This document shows positions 23,763 to 36,420 of a stretch of 64,000 nucleotides of DNA, piece after piece. Positions within the stretch are counted from its first letter, which is position 1. Every line of letters begins with the position of its first letter. The DNA is from Plantago elongata (taxonomy: Eukaryota; Streptophyta; Magnoliopsida; Lamiales; Plantaginaceae). Location of the stretch: positions 87,079 through 151,078 of the forward strand of contig JAYMSP010000004.1 in the NCBI GenBank assembly GCA_036897095.1, written 5' to 3'. The notes beneath the pieces were generated by a model, which did no database searches, had not been told where the DNA came from, and worked only from the letters and a program-made list of their open reading frames with translations. The translations under genes and the position numbers were made by a program.

Positions 23763-25470
23763 TATAAATATAAAATTAGTCACATTTTTCGTAAAATTTA
23801 TCAAATTATCACATTTTAGAAATATATTAACGTATATACACTACGAAACCATAATGTAACGAAAATAAATATTATAAAATTATTAGCCATACTTTACAAA
23901 TAATGTTAAATTTGAGATGTTTATATTGTTATACTTCATATTCGTAGTCTATAATAATTGTTTATAAAATTAAATTAACTAACTTTACACAAATAATTAA
24001 AAAAAAAAAAAAAAGGTCCTGAATTGAACCGGTCTGACCAGGATCCAGTTCTGTCCTGGTCAGGTCCAAATCTAACCATGATTGAGTCAGGTCCAAATCT
24101 GACCAGGACACAAGACACGGTCCTGGTCAAAGTTGGTTCTCCCATCGAAAAACTCTAGATCGGAGTTGTGCAGCTCCATAACGGAGTTGCAAAGCTTCGG
24201 TGACGGATCTTTGAGTTCTTCGTTCTACGTGTTCTTCAAAGTTTATTTGATTTATTTTTTCTGATACAATGATTGATTCGAATAAACATATTTCGATGTT
24301 TTTTAGATAAAATAGTAATTATTTAAAATTATAGGACTATTTTATTAATTATAATAATTATGATGTTGTTCGTAATATATAAAAATTACGTCATGCGTTT
24401 AATAAAAATTGTCCTACGTTCTACATTTTTGCATGACAAAACATCATTTCAATTGAGGATTTTAGGTAATTTAAATCTATGAAGATTCTTCCATTGGAAG
24501 TGCCTTAAGCTCAATAACGTTTTTCTATTTAAGAAGTTTGATTTAAATAATAAAAGCCTTAATAATTTCATAGGTAGACCATATGTGTCATACTAGTAAG
24601 TAATAGCACAAACTCATGGACTACTTAATATGTGCGTCACAATATGTTTGTGACGTTGAAGTGTTTCACATAAATTGTAATCTCAAGTCCTATATATGGT
24701 TTAGGTTCGACATTTTAGGCCGACACATAGTTATTATCAACTTCTTAGGACACAATTACTCATTGTCATCTTCTTAGGTGATTAGTTGGTTCTACCATAC
24801 CAATGCAATAACACATGTTCCTTCATACTATAATATGTATATATTACATACGACTTATGACACTTTAAAATATGTATCATGCATGTACATTAAATATTGT
24901 AGCTACAATATATTTCAATATGCGTAACACATCATCTTAAAGTTCGGAGTTTATAAATGTGCTTAATTTATGTCATTGCATTACGGTGTAGGAGCAGTAG
25001 AGCACACACGGAGCATAATATAAATGGAATGATTTTGAAGATATACACTAGAACGTACATGTGTCAAGAAAGAATTACGAGCCATTATTAGAGAAACAAA
25101 ATATGGTCGTGTATTCGTCCATATAATATAAAGTTTCAGAATGTTTTCCATTCGCCTCACATTCGTGCTCAGTTATTTTTCGATTTGATATTTTATTGAT
25201 TCAGGTTATAATTAATAATTATACGTGTACAAGAGTACAAGTTAAGTAAAATAACAGTGGTTTGTACTCGATCGTTAGATAAGATATTCTGATGCGAAGA
25301 ATTATAGTCGTAAATAAGCATTTGTTAAGCTCATCAAATTATACATATGCAGAGAGCTTAATCTCCGAACATCAATTTAACTCCTAAACATGATCATGAC
25401 CAACATTAATCAAAGAGAAATTAAGCTAGCTAGCTAGCCAATCTGGGGCAATATATATGTGCCACCTTAT
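23763..25470. other. AT-rich intergenic region
   Basis: No gene is supported. The one patch that stands out is 24013-24135. There CCTGGTC, GACCAGG and GTCAGGTCCAAATCTGACC words repeat in both orientations just after an A run, possibly the remains of a small repeat. Confidence 0.4.
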
Positions 25471-25753
25471 TCACCCGTTCCTGCATGAATCACAAATTAA
25501 CTTGTTATATATAGGAAAAATAAGAAATATATATCGATCATTACATATTAATCTTGCAACAAGGGCCAAATTAACTTCAACATGCGTTATTAATAGTGTG
25601 CCTAGCTAGCCATATTTTATTCTTGAAAAACTCTTTGCTTAATTAGAATTAAAACAATTTCAGTATAACTGAATTTTTACAGTTCTTTTCAATTTAACAT
25701 ATGATTTGGAATAATTAAATTGATTAGTACTGCTACTTTATTTGTTTACCTGT

Positions 25754-26419
25754 TTATGGGCCGGGTGCAGGTTTCTCTGCTGATACAATTTTGAGATGAG
25801 GTTTGATCTTAGGCGTATCCGGTGACGGTACTGGATTATAACCCTCTGATGCAATTTTGCGATGAGGTTTGTTCTTAGAAAGAGGCGGTGACGGTGGATC
25901 ACAATGATCTGATGCAATTTTGCGATGAGCAGGATTAATTTTGTTCATAGGGGTAGGCGTATGCAGTGCATTAGTACTAGCCTGTGATACAGTTTTGGAA
26001 TGAGGGGACTTAATGTTGTTCACAGGAGGAACACGCGGTATAATTTTCCCTGGTGATGCAATTTTCGGAAGTGGATTGTTTAGATAATCACGTGGTGCTT
26101 GTGGAGAATTGTGGGAATGTTGTGGCTTAGGTAGTGAAGAAGGAGGGAGAGGAGGAGTTCCAAAAACATGCTCGATAGATGGCTTGACAGACGGAGATGG
26201 TGATTCTGGTCCTTCTGGAGAATTGATGGATTCGGGGGGAGAAGGCTCACGGCCTGCTTCTGGTTGTAGTAGTGCAGGAGAACTTTTAGGTGGTGTTGAT
26301 GCTACATTAGAGAGCTGTTTGTAGGCATAAGCTTCAGGTAAATAAGCAGTTGATGTTGTTGAACAAAAGAAGGCCAAAGTTAGAGCAACTAGTAGTGCAT
26401 GATTTATGAGAGAAACCAT
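25754..26419 (-). CDS. Proline-rich secreted protein with C-terminal repeats (possible peptide precursor)
   Basis: The gene encodes 221 residues in one coding exon. An N-terminal signal peptide is clear: hydrophobic LINHALLVALTLAFFCS with a likely cut near residues 24-26 (TSTAY). The middle (about 40-110) is rich in Pro and Ser (PPESINSP, PESPSPS, TPPLPPSSLP), giving SP and PP contexts suited to hydroxyproline glycosylation. The C-terminal half has repeated units about 22-25 residues apart with a core like K.xPH.K(I/T)(A/V)S: SPHSKTVS (138-145), PAHRKIAS (163-170), KPHRKIAS (184-191), KPHLKIVS (206-213), plus a weaker PLPKIAS at 116-122. Pro-rich spacers (PPSPP, VPSPDTP, KPAPGP) separate them. 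Basic K/HRK cores alternating with proline spacers recall multi-copy peptide precursors, but I recognise no named family. A TATA box sits at 26484-26491. A donor (ACAG|GTAAAC) just after the stop suggests a 3'UTR intron. Confidence 0.75.
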   Translation of the reverse strand: MVSLINHALLVALTLAFFCSTTSTAYLPEAYAYKQLSNVASTPPKSSPALLQPEAGREPSPPESINSPEGPESPSPSVKPSIEHVFGTPPLPPSSLPKPQHSHNSPQAPRDYLNNPLPKIASPGKIIPRVPPVNNIKSPHSKTVSQASTNALHTPTPMNKINPAHRKIASDHCDPPSPPLSKNKPHRKIASEGYNPVPSPDTPKIKPHLKIVSAEKPAPGP

Positions 26420-26483
26420 TTTCAGTGTGTAAATAAATTAATCTTGGCTAAGGATTGAGGCAAGAACTATACATTTTCACTCC

Positions 26484-26491
26484 TTTATATA
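26484..26491 (-). promoter_or_regulatory. TATA box of the proline-rich precursor gene
   Basis: TATATAAA on the minus strand, about 65 bp upstream of the ATG at 26419. This leaves room for a short 5'UTR. Confidence 0.6.
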
Positions 26492-26799
26492 GGCACTTCA
26501 TGAAAAAATTTATGTTTTTCATTTTTCCTTTATATTTTAAGGTGGTACCAAGCTAGCTATTTCTATTTGTTTTTGCACGTTCTAATCTGCAAACTAGCTC
26601 TTGTAATTACATGCAAAAATTATGAAGAAGATAAATGGATTCATTTCTGGAAATTTTTCTTTACAGTGTGACCACCACTACCTTATTAACATTTTTACTA
26701 TGAATTGTTTGAATGGACATGATGGGACTGCGGAGCACTTATTGCCTCAATAATGTCGTGCCTTTTGCATTTTAATGTCCAATTACTATTTAAACAATG

Positions 26800-27717
26800 T
26801 AATAAATTTATAATTATCCTGTTAAAATATTATTACACCTTTAAAAGTATCGTTTCACTTTTACAATTTATTTTATATTTCCTCTTTGTTTACAACAATA
26901 AAAATAAATCTTTAATTATCATGTCACAGTGTCATTTCACTCGTTAAAATATCGTTCACTATTGCACTTTATTTAGCACTTATTCTCTATTCTTCAACAA
27001 CCGGTTAATAGAACAACATCATTTTAAATTTTATCCGCTCACAACCACATACAACACTCCTTTAAAGTTTTTACAAATAAAATCCAAAATATATTTTCTA
27101 AAAGAATTGAAAACACTTTAGAACATGGTGAATAAGATTAGTCTATTTGAACGTTGTGGTTGTTGATTGAGTTTAGGGAAAGAAACCAAGCTAGAATTGT
27201 TTAGATGATGTCAATGGGTTTTGGGTAATCTTTGACTTTTGATTTTTAGTTGGGTATTGTATCCATTAACAAGACTCAAGGCATTCCATGCCTATGTATT
27301 TCAATTTTGCACATAAGTATTTGTATTCCGTCATTTTTTAAAGATATTATATATTTACGATTACATTCATCTCGCATAACTCTTTAAACTATTAAATGAT
27401 GGGGACACTTCACACCTTATAAGAAATAGTAAAAGATCTACATTTACATACAAATTACTCATTTTAAGTTGGTCTAAGCCAACTTACCCAACAAATAAAG
27501 TGAAGAAACTCTTTCACTTATTGGTTGGTTATATTCAAAATTCCGCTACTTTCTAAATTATAATTTGTGTACACAAATATGTAGAATTTTTTTGCATTTA
27601 CCCATCCAAGACATTACTATATCATGAAATATAATATGCGAGTTCGCACGTAACCTAAATTCGATTAATTTTTTATAAAATGTATAGGCATCGCGTTAAA
27701 CGCGGTGTCATTTCTAG
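26800..27717 (+). mobile_element. Helitron relative, 3' end defined
   Basis: The 3' terminus has the hairpin GCATCGCGTTAAACGCGGTGT followed by CATTTCTAG|T, the same arrangement as the Helitron ending at 23762. The 5' part (about 26810-27065) matches internal sequence of that element (GTCATTTCACT..., GCTCACAA...ACACTCCTT). The exact 5' end was not found. It could be truncated or lie slightly further left. Confidence 0.5.
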
Positions 27718-27747
27718 TTCACTTATAATTCTTGGATGGGCCATATC

Positions 27748-28015
27748 TTTTTTTTCTAAACGGCTAAATTTTTATTAATAATAAGAGCCAACATCACAAG
27801 AAATGATCCCGATGGAACAATTATAAAGGAAAAAACATAGACCGTCTACACCACATCTAAGAGTCCAAACCACAGACTTTACAAATTACACATACTAAAC
27901 ACAACTCTACATCATCCAAAACCAGAACTCGTCAAAACTGACATAGTCGTATCACTTAGCATTAATGCTACTCCATCGCCAAAACATGCATCATCCACAT
28001 AGGATTAACGTCATA
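27748..28015 (-). mobile_element. LINE 3' end with poly(A)
   Basis: On the minus strand the sequence runs through GTTCCATCGGGATCATTTC and CTCTTATTATTAATAAAAATTTAGCCGTTTAG into a run of eight A. This is the 3'UTR style of plant LINEs. No coding part is present, so it is a short 5'-truncated insertion. Its last bases TTTAGCCGTTTA are the same as those of the SINE at 37815-37914. Confidence 0.5.
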
Positions 28016-28690
28016 GGACTTTTATTTAAATACATCGTGTCTTTAACACACACACATACATTATTAGAACATAGGGTGTTTCATAGTATTAACTTTTAAT
28101 GAAACACGTATAAATAAATATGTAACTTCCTATCATATAAATCTCACAAAAATTGCTATTTATTTTGGTTGCGTAAGTTATATAACCTCAAAAATCAGGT
28201 ATTGACTTAACATCTTTGTGACGACGTACTCTTGGATTTTTGTTGAAAATTCCAATGTTCAAATTGGCGTTTCTTCTTAATATGGATAGTTGGATACTTG
28301 TTAATTTATTTCCGTTTTCGGAAAAACACACGAGCCTAACTTTATCAAACTGTGTTTTGGTTTTTTCAAGTTTGCACCCAACTCCAAAAGGGTGTCACAT
28401 GATCAATTGAATCACTTTAAGGACCACGCTATGCAATTATTGATAATCAATACACACTACACATGAATAACTAAAATAGATGAATAAATTTTATAATTAC
28501 AAAAATATTAAAAATGTTATTATATAACAATGTATACATACCCATACGTTAAAGATATTTATTCATGGTTTAGTACAAAAAAGGTCTCACTATACACGAC
28601 TAGTATAGATGAATTAACCAAATCAAACTGCATTATGTCAAAATGATTGGATCTCGAATACCGACCTACTCAATAACGATATATGGACAT
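28016..28690. other. Intergenic, no gene seen
   Basis: AT-rich DNA with no supported gene, RNA or clear repeat between the LINE end and the tandem repeat. Confidence 0.4.
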
Positions 28691-29042
28691 AAACCAACAA
28701 AGAGAAGTCGTCAAAGAAAGATAGCCCGAGCGATAAAGCCCCTACCGATCTACATATAATATTATCCTATACAGGCTCGAGCCTGAATCGGTAATGATTC
28801 ATTTTCATAAACCAACAAAAAAAAGACGTCAAAGGAAGATAGCCCGAGCAATAAAGCCCCTATGCGATCTATACAATGTTATTCAATACAGGCTCGAGCC
28901 TGAATCAGTAGTAATTCATTTTGATAAACCAACAAAGAAAAGATGTCAAAGGAAGATAGCTCGAACGATAAAGCCCCTATCTAATCTACATACAATATTA
29001 TCCTATATAGGCTCGAACCTGAATCAGTAGTGATTCATATTT
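28691..29042 (+). repeat. Three-copy tandem repeat, about 118-bp unit
   Basis: Units start at 28691, 28809 and 28926, each with AAACCAACAAA. They share GTCAAAGGAAGATAGC, ATAAAGCCCCTA and a palindrome CAGGCTCGAGCCTG (mutated in unit 3), and end near TGATTCAT. Units differ at roughly one base in ten to fifteen. No coding role is seen. The frame that stays open through them is a by-product of the repeat. Confidence 0.85.
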
Positions 29043-31081
29043 CTAAAATTCCAAACACTTACATGTTTTAAGATAAGTCATTTATTACTTAAATTTTCAA
29101 CTAGTTAACATGTACTTTAACCATAAAACTAAAATGTACTATTTTCAATCACGACGAACAATACTCATCTAATTGAAATTGTTAATATTATTTGAAATAT
29201 TATACAACAATCGGTATCTAGTTTGATGAATTGGAAAGCTTCTACTTCATTCAATTCCAAACATGGATATTTTTTACGGTCCCTAGCCTAGAAACTCTAG
29301 GTCTAAATGTGCAACCGGATAGAGATTAGATTAAAATCACCAGCCTATATAATTATTTTATAAGTAGTTAATTACATCAATAATGAGTTATTTAAATATT
29401 CCTTAGGTCTGATTGTGAGTTTTACTAGATTGCAGTTGCAAATCTAACCCGAGAGGACCGAGATCATACGGCACAAGTACTTCCTGGTCTGGAGCTTCAC
29501 GTTTGTTTTTCATTTCATTTCATTTCATTTCTTTTCTTTTTTTAAATATGCAAACTAAAATAGTATTCCAGTCAAAGGTCTCACTTTAATTTTTTCGATC
29601 AACCATCTTTTACTTGACTATAAATAACTTTTAAATCGCAGTGTAAAATGTTCTTATTAATTTATATAATAGGAGCCGACAATTTGTGCATAATGAATGC
29701 AGTTCGATATATAATAAGACAACATATATTCAACATATAGAGGGGACGCTACAACTACTTAATTTTTTAAAATAAAATTAGGTAGATAAGTAGACTACAT
29801 AATCACGAAGATGGTTAAAGAATACACTTCTATTTTAGTTAGACAATTGTTCTATATCTCTAATCTAGCCCTTTAGTGTTTATACACAATAAAATTTCAA
29901 CCTGCCCTTCAGAATAGGTTGAATTTTGACTTATAAACTTAAATCTTAGAATTTGTAAAGCATTGATAATAGGTTACCAAGATCCTTGTGTGTTATATTG
30001 TTGGAGCGACCATCTCCCCACTCAAATTGAATATTTTGTACATAAAAAATTTAATTTCAATTAAAAAATATCTCTCAAATTCTATATCAATCAGTCCACA
30101 AGTCTTATTATACCTTAAAGATTATACAAATGTATACCCAACATTTACAAGATGAGCGGGGATGCATGTAAAGGAGGGAAGTCATTAGATTTTCGATCGA
30201 GAGACTTAACAATTTTGGCCGATTAGGTTTGGGTGGAGATGTTGTATATGTATAAGGAACCAAATGAGCTCCTTTGGAGAAAGAGGTCAAGGAATTTATA
30301 GTCCCCCTCTCCATCTAATGAATTGCATGAGGTGTTTTTACCAGGTTGTTTGGATATTAATAAAATTAATAAAAAATCCGGTTAAAAATCAGTATCTTCA
30401 GTTGCTTTTAACCAGATTCACGCAATTATAATCCCTTGCCAAATACAAGATTAGTACTTTGGTCAAATTTTCTTAGTAATGTTGTAATCTTGGGCACAAA
30501 TAAAGTCACCAATCACGAATTAAATGGTACATGCCATAAAAATCACAAAGTCTACCATCCTTCATTTCTAGTCTGCTATGTACAAGTACACTTCATCTTT
30601 TAAAAGATAATAAGTATAAATATAAACCAAGTAAGAAAATAGATCGATTTGAATCTGATAGTGAGATATTATACATTTAACCATTATAAGTTATGATATT
30701 ATTTTTAATGTAGCATATCTGATAACGTAATCAGTTGAAACTATATTAGTTTAAATTATATTAATACGATCTTAAATTATACGAAAATTTTATATTATCT
30801 TGCGTACGAAGCAAACAATACAACCTATCCGCCCGATAGGTCACAATATCCATCCATCCAAACAGGGCCCATGGGCGATTAACCGCTTGAAAGACTTAAC
30901 AAGAGTGATTATTCTTGTCTTCTCTCCGAGATGAAACCAATCAGACTCCCGTCCAAGTGGATTAGCTCAACGTACAACTCAATCTTCCTCTAGATTCTGC
31001 TGCTTTCACCTTCCTTCTTCACCTCATCAATCAATTGGAACAACCAATCCTTCAATTGATCGATTCCGTACGAGGTTGAGG
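29043..31081. other. Intergenic and CUL3 upstream region
   Basis: No gene is supported in 29043-30800. The last 200 bp (about 30880-31081) are richer in CT tracts (CTTCCTCTAGATTC, CACCTTCCTTCTTCACC) and probably contain the CUL3 core promoter and 5'UTR. Confidence 0.4.
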
Positions 31082-34000
31082 ATGAGTAGCGGGCAGAAAA
31101 AGAGGAATTTCCAAATCGAAGCCTTCAAACACAAAGTCGTTGTCGATCCAAAGTACGCTGAGAAGACATGGAAGATTCTCGAGCATGCTATACATGAGAT
31201 ATACAATCACAACGCTAGCGGCCTTAGCTTTGAAGAGCTTTACAGGTTTGTTTGCTCTCCGTTTTATGTTTTCACATTTTCAGTTTCACACTGATGTGTT
31301 GCGATTAACTTTTATTTTGCTAAGTTTGTTTAATTGGTGCGATTTCTGATGTTATGGTTCACTTGTTGTGTTTCTTGTGTATGTATCCGAGTCGATTTGG
31401 TCTAGTTGTGTTGTTGTGGAGCTGTCTAATTTGTTCATTTGTGTTTTTTGGAACTGAAATATGTTCTTGTAGTCTGTAGACTCAAATTTGTTGAGTTGAT
31501 CTGTTCCATTCCATGTGAGTTTTCATTTTTAAATTATATGTTTGTGGTTTTGGTAAGATCCTTTGAAATGTATAGGTTGAGTTGATCCCAAGACTGGTTT
31601 AGTGTCTGGTTAGTTAATCTATTCCTTATGGGAGCTTAACTCGTCGAACCTTTTGACATTTCCATGCTAATTGATGTATGATCCGAGTGTAATCGGATGA
31701 AACTGGTGTTTTAGATGAGAGGTTTAGAGTTGTTGTGGCGCCTTCAATGCAAGGAATTCTATTGCAGTTTCTGGTCTAGGTTTGATCTTTGTAATTGTCA
31801 CGTTTTCCATTTGTACATGTATGGGATGTGGGCTACGTATATTCTAATGGTAGCTGTTGGGTTTCAGTTAAACTGGTATACATGCAGTTCTCTTTTGGCC
31901 TGCACTATGTTAACACAAAATAAGCTGAGAAGCAAAAAACTCTGATGGCTGCATTACTCATTGACCAATTGAAGTGATATGTTCCCTCTTTGGTTATATC
32001 TTCATTGAATTTTCCTCCTCTTTGGGATTTGTTCTTGTGATTCTTGCACACATAGTCTTATCTCTCGAGTCTTCTAGGCGCCCGAAAAATATCGAATTCA
32101 AACCCCGTAGTAGTCATATATCATTGAGAATATATACAACACCTCCCCCAAAACCTTTTATGATGCATACATGCATCTTTTGGTTTATTTAAGTGTGGAA
32201 AAACTGAAATATGGAGGACAATGTTGTAATTTTGCAAGGTCTTAATCTGGTGTAATATCTACGCAGCTTTAGGTTTTCCCTTTATTCCCTGGCTCCATTA
32301 CAAAGAATAGTTTCAAGGTTACTATTGTAATTCACATGACGCTTTACTCCTGTCTTTCCTTTAAATGCAAACCGTTGAAAAGATCTTGACTTCCTTAGAT
32401 ATAATGAGTGAAAAAAGGGTTGATGTGTAGTTTTCACAGCTTACCTTTGAAAACTATTTCCAGGTCTGCACTAAAGTTTCAAGATTTCTCAGCCAGTTTG
32501 AATTCAGACTTCTTTAATTCTGATTTCTTCATATTTACAGATATTTTCTCCTGGCTTGATGTTTGTGATTACTATGATTTCTCAATAGAATTTGAAACGT
32601 TTAGTGTAATAGATTTAGGTTTCGCAGGTACTCATTTATTATAACTTTATTTGGTTGGAAAACTCTGTAATTCAAATTTCTGTGATCTTTTTTTTTTTTT
32701 TTGCCCCTCCCACTGGCCTCTATTATATGTCATCTACGTTTGAAACTTTTCCGGGATTGTAACTGGGGAAAATTTTCATATATCGCATCTTTGTTCCTTC
32801 AATGAGTTTATAAATATGGGGCAAATGATACAGGGGTACGTATATATGATAGCCTCCAGAAGCAAGGAGCGAGTACTACACTCTATGACAATAGTCACAA
32901 CATTTAACTTGGTCATAATCCAAAACTGTTGGTGCCAATTTTTTTTGTGATGGGATTACAGATTCGATCCAATTAATCATTTTATCCTGTAATTGTGAAG
33001 CATTTGTAGCCGATACACTTGTTATGTTATAAGAAAGCTGAAATCATCAGTGCCATTTTGTTATCTTCTAGAATTGGTATTTTCCTAGTCATGATATAAG
33101 GCTTAGATTTGTGGCACCTTCAATTTAGGTAGTTTCTATAGCACGTAGTCTGATTTTCCGAATGGCTTTCCGCACCTTCTTTGTTTAATTAACACGTAGT
33201 AATTACCATATATTGCACTTGTAGATGTATGTATATAGCCTGGCCTCTTGGTACTGGTAATCCCACACATTTCAGTTCTCTTTGGTCATACGATGTTAAT
33301 GCGCAAGGAAATGTGCGTTGAAGTTTTAAAGTTACCAAAGCTCCAAATGCTATATCCATATTGAAAGTGGAATGGCACATATTAATTGACCAATTGAAGC
33401 TTCATATTGATAGGTCTTTATTTAATTTCCCTGTTGATTCTTGTGATTTCTCCCAGAAGAATTAAAAACCGTTTTCTTTTGATAAGTATATGTAAACTGC
33501 TTCCTATATCATTGTTATCAAACTGATTCAGTAGGTTATCTCAGGAATAGATAAGTAAAGAGGATGAAAAAGAATGAGAATGCACATTGCGTGCTTTTGC
33601 GCAGAGCATGGCAGGCGCCTTTGTGCTTCGGAGCATCACTTTGCTACAGGCTCGCAAAAGTGCATGCGATGTGCACCTGTGTTTTTTGTGCATTGTAGTG
33701 TAAACCATTTTTTAACTTTATTTTCAGGGAGTAACTCAAAAATATAGTAGATTCATTTAGTGAATTTAACAGGACCCATTTCAACCAACTTAAATATTTG
33801 GATTTCATTTCATCATATTGATGTGTACTTCCCCTCACCCACCACTCTCCTCTATCTCCATGCAGTAAACCCTCCTGCATTCTTCTTTAGTTTTTTACTC
33901 CACGGCTAGTTGTGTTGAATCAATCCTTTTTTTTGGGTCACCTTACTGCTTCCCCTGATATCTTTTATTTTCTCAGATCTTATCCCCTTTCCTGCGGATT

Positions 34001-36420
34001 AGTTAAACTTAAAATTTCTGTATGAATTCCTTTGATAAAATCAAATTCCATTGCTATTGGATTCACTTGCTTGTATCTTCTATTTATCCGAACTCAGGAG
34101 AGAATAAAAATGTGCTAGTTTACAGATTCTCTGCTCTCTTTAGATTGCATGATGTTAGATTCTCTTCACTTATCTTGTAGTGTTTGTCATTGTGCATTGC
34201 ATTATGTCTGATCCTTTTTACTTGAATTCAATAAAGTGTCAGATTTCCTTATTCTTGCTATCTGAAGTATGTACTAGCTACTTAGAATGAGTAAGGTTGC
34301 ACGAATTATTTGGTGCCTTCAGTCCTACATGCACCAAGTTGCACGAAGTATTCTGATCAGAATTTCCTTCTTTATCCAGAAATGCTTATAATATGGTGTT
34401 GCATAAGTTTGGGGAGAAGCTTTATGCGGGACTTGTATCGACATTGACATTCCATCTTCAAACAATGTCAAAAGGCATAGAGGCTGCACAAGGTGATTCC
34501 TTCATGGAAGAGCTAAACACAAAGTGGAACGATCATAACAAAGCACTGCAGATGATTCGTGACATACTTATGTACATGGATAGAACTTTCAGCCCAAGCA
34601 CCAACAAGACCCCTGTTCATGAGCTTGGGCTAAATCTTTGGAGGGACTATGTTATCCATTGTAGCAAAATCCAGACGCGACTTCTGAACACACTTTTGGA
34701 GCTGATACTGAGGGAACGTTCAGGTGAAGTGATCAACAGAGGGCTGATGAGAAATATAATCAAGATGCTGATGCATTTAGGAACTTCTGTATACCAAGAA
34801 GATTTCGAGAAACCATTTCTTGATGTTTCAGCCGATTACTACAGAGCGGAATCTCAGGAGTTTATTGAATGCAGTGATTGTGGTGACTATCTAAAAAAAG
34901 CTGAAAGGCGCCTGAATGAAGAAATTGAGAGGGTTTCGCACTATTTGGATGAAAAGAGTGAAGATAAGATAACTAATGTTGTAGAGAAAGAAATGATAGC
35001 CAACCACATGCTTAGACTAGTTCATATGGAGAACTCAGGGCTTGTAAATATGCTTCTCGACGATGAATTTGAAGACATGGGAAGAATGTACAATTTATTC
35101 CGGAGGGTCCCTAATGGTCTCTCAACCATTAGAGATGTAATGACATCTCACATCAGAGAAACTGGAAAGCAACTTGTTACTGACCCTGAAAAATCAAAGA
35201 ATCCAGTGGAGTTTGTCGAATTGCTCCTTGAGAAAAGGGATAAATACGACAAGATCATAAGCTTGGCGTTCAACAATGACAAAACCTTCCAGAACGCATT
35301 GAATTCTTCCTTTGAGTATTTTATCAATTTGAACACCCGTTCTCCGGAATATATATCATTGTTTGTTGATGATAAGCTGCGCAAAGGACTGAAGGGAGTA
35401 AAAGAAGAAGACATTGAGAATATTCTTGACAAAGTGATGATTCTGTTCCGTTATCTCCAGGAGAAAGACATATTTGAGAAATATTACAAGCAACATTTAG
35501 CAAAGCGGCTCTTGTCAGGTAAAACGATGTCTGATGATGCTGAGAGAAGTCTGATTGTGAAATTGAAGACTGAATGTGGTTATCAGTTTACTTCAAAATT
35601 GGAAGGCATGTTTACTGACATGAGGACATCGCAGGATACCATGCAAGGGTTTTACACAGCTTGTGGGAATGAGTTAGCAAATGGCCCTGCGCTGGTCGTC
35701 CAGGTTTTGACTACTGGATCTTGGCCCACTCAATCAAGCAACACCTGCAACCTGCCAGCAGAACTGTCAGCTCTGTGTGAGAAGTTCAGGTCATACTACC
35801 TTGGGACCCACACTGGCCGGAGATTATCATGGCAGACTAACATGGGCACGGCTGATCTAAGAGCATCTTTTGGAGATGGTCAGAAGTACGAGCTTAATGT
35901 GTCAACTTACCAAATGTGTGTTCTAATGCTTTTTAACAATGCTGAATCCCTCAGCTGTAAGGAAATTGAACAGGCAACTGAAATTCCGTCTCCAGATCTA
36001 AAAAGGTGTCTGCAGTCCCTAGCTTGCGTCAAAGGGAAAAATGTTCTCAAGAAAGATCCTATGAGTAAGGACATTGGAGAGGATGATGTATTCTCTGTTA
36101 ATGACAAATTTACAAGCAAACTTCGGAAAGTGAAGATAGGAACAGTGGTAGCGCAAAAAGAATCAGAGCCTGAGAAGCAAGAGACAAGACAGAAGGTGGA
36201 GGAAGATAGAAAGCCACAGATTGAGGCTGCAATTGTGAGAATTATGAAGTCTAGGAAGGTGTTAGATCATAATAACATCATTACAGAGGTCACAAAACAG
36301 CTGCAGCCTCGGTTTTTGGCTAATCCAGGGGAGATCAAGAAACGTCTGGAATCCCTTATTGAACGAGAGTTCTTGGAGAGGGATCGTGATGACAGAAAAT
36401 TGTACCGATATCTTGCCTGA
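31082..36420 (+). CDS. CUL3: Cullin-3, scaffold of CRL3 ubiquitin ligases
   Basis: Two coding exons, 31082-31245 and 34380-36420, are joined through a split Arg codon. They give 734 residues (Arabidopsis CUL3A is 732, also with two exons). The protein starts MSSGQKKRNFQIEAFKHKVV and keeps the CUL3 N-terminus that binds BTB/MATH adaptors. It is followed by cullin repeats (to about 380), the cullin homology domain with FEKYYKQHLAKRLLSGK (RBX1-binding region) and the C-terminal winged-helix/NEDD8 domain. In IVRIMKSRK the acceptor Lys is residue 678. CUL3 holds RBX1 and a BTB-protein substrate receptor to ubiquitinate targets such as those of NPH3, BPM and ETO1. The single intron is 3.1 kb and contains only AT/T-rich text and faint repeat traces. 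The frame is complete. Confidence 0.97.

Noticed and set aside
28794-29030. Open frame across the 118-bp repeats
   Set aside because: It only exists because the repeat unit has no stop in one frame. No start context, promoter or protein features are present.
30108-30314. Small minus-strand gene
   Set aside because: 68 codons with no signal peptide, domain or promoter. It is typical chance ORF length for this composition.
32062-32160. SINE fragment in the CUL3 intron
   Set aside because: A TCGAATTCAAACCCC word resembles a B box, but no A box, tail or duplication is seen.
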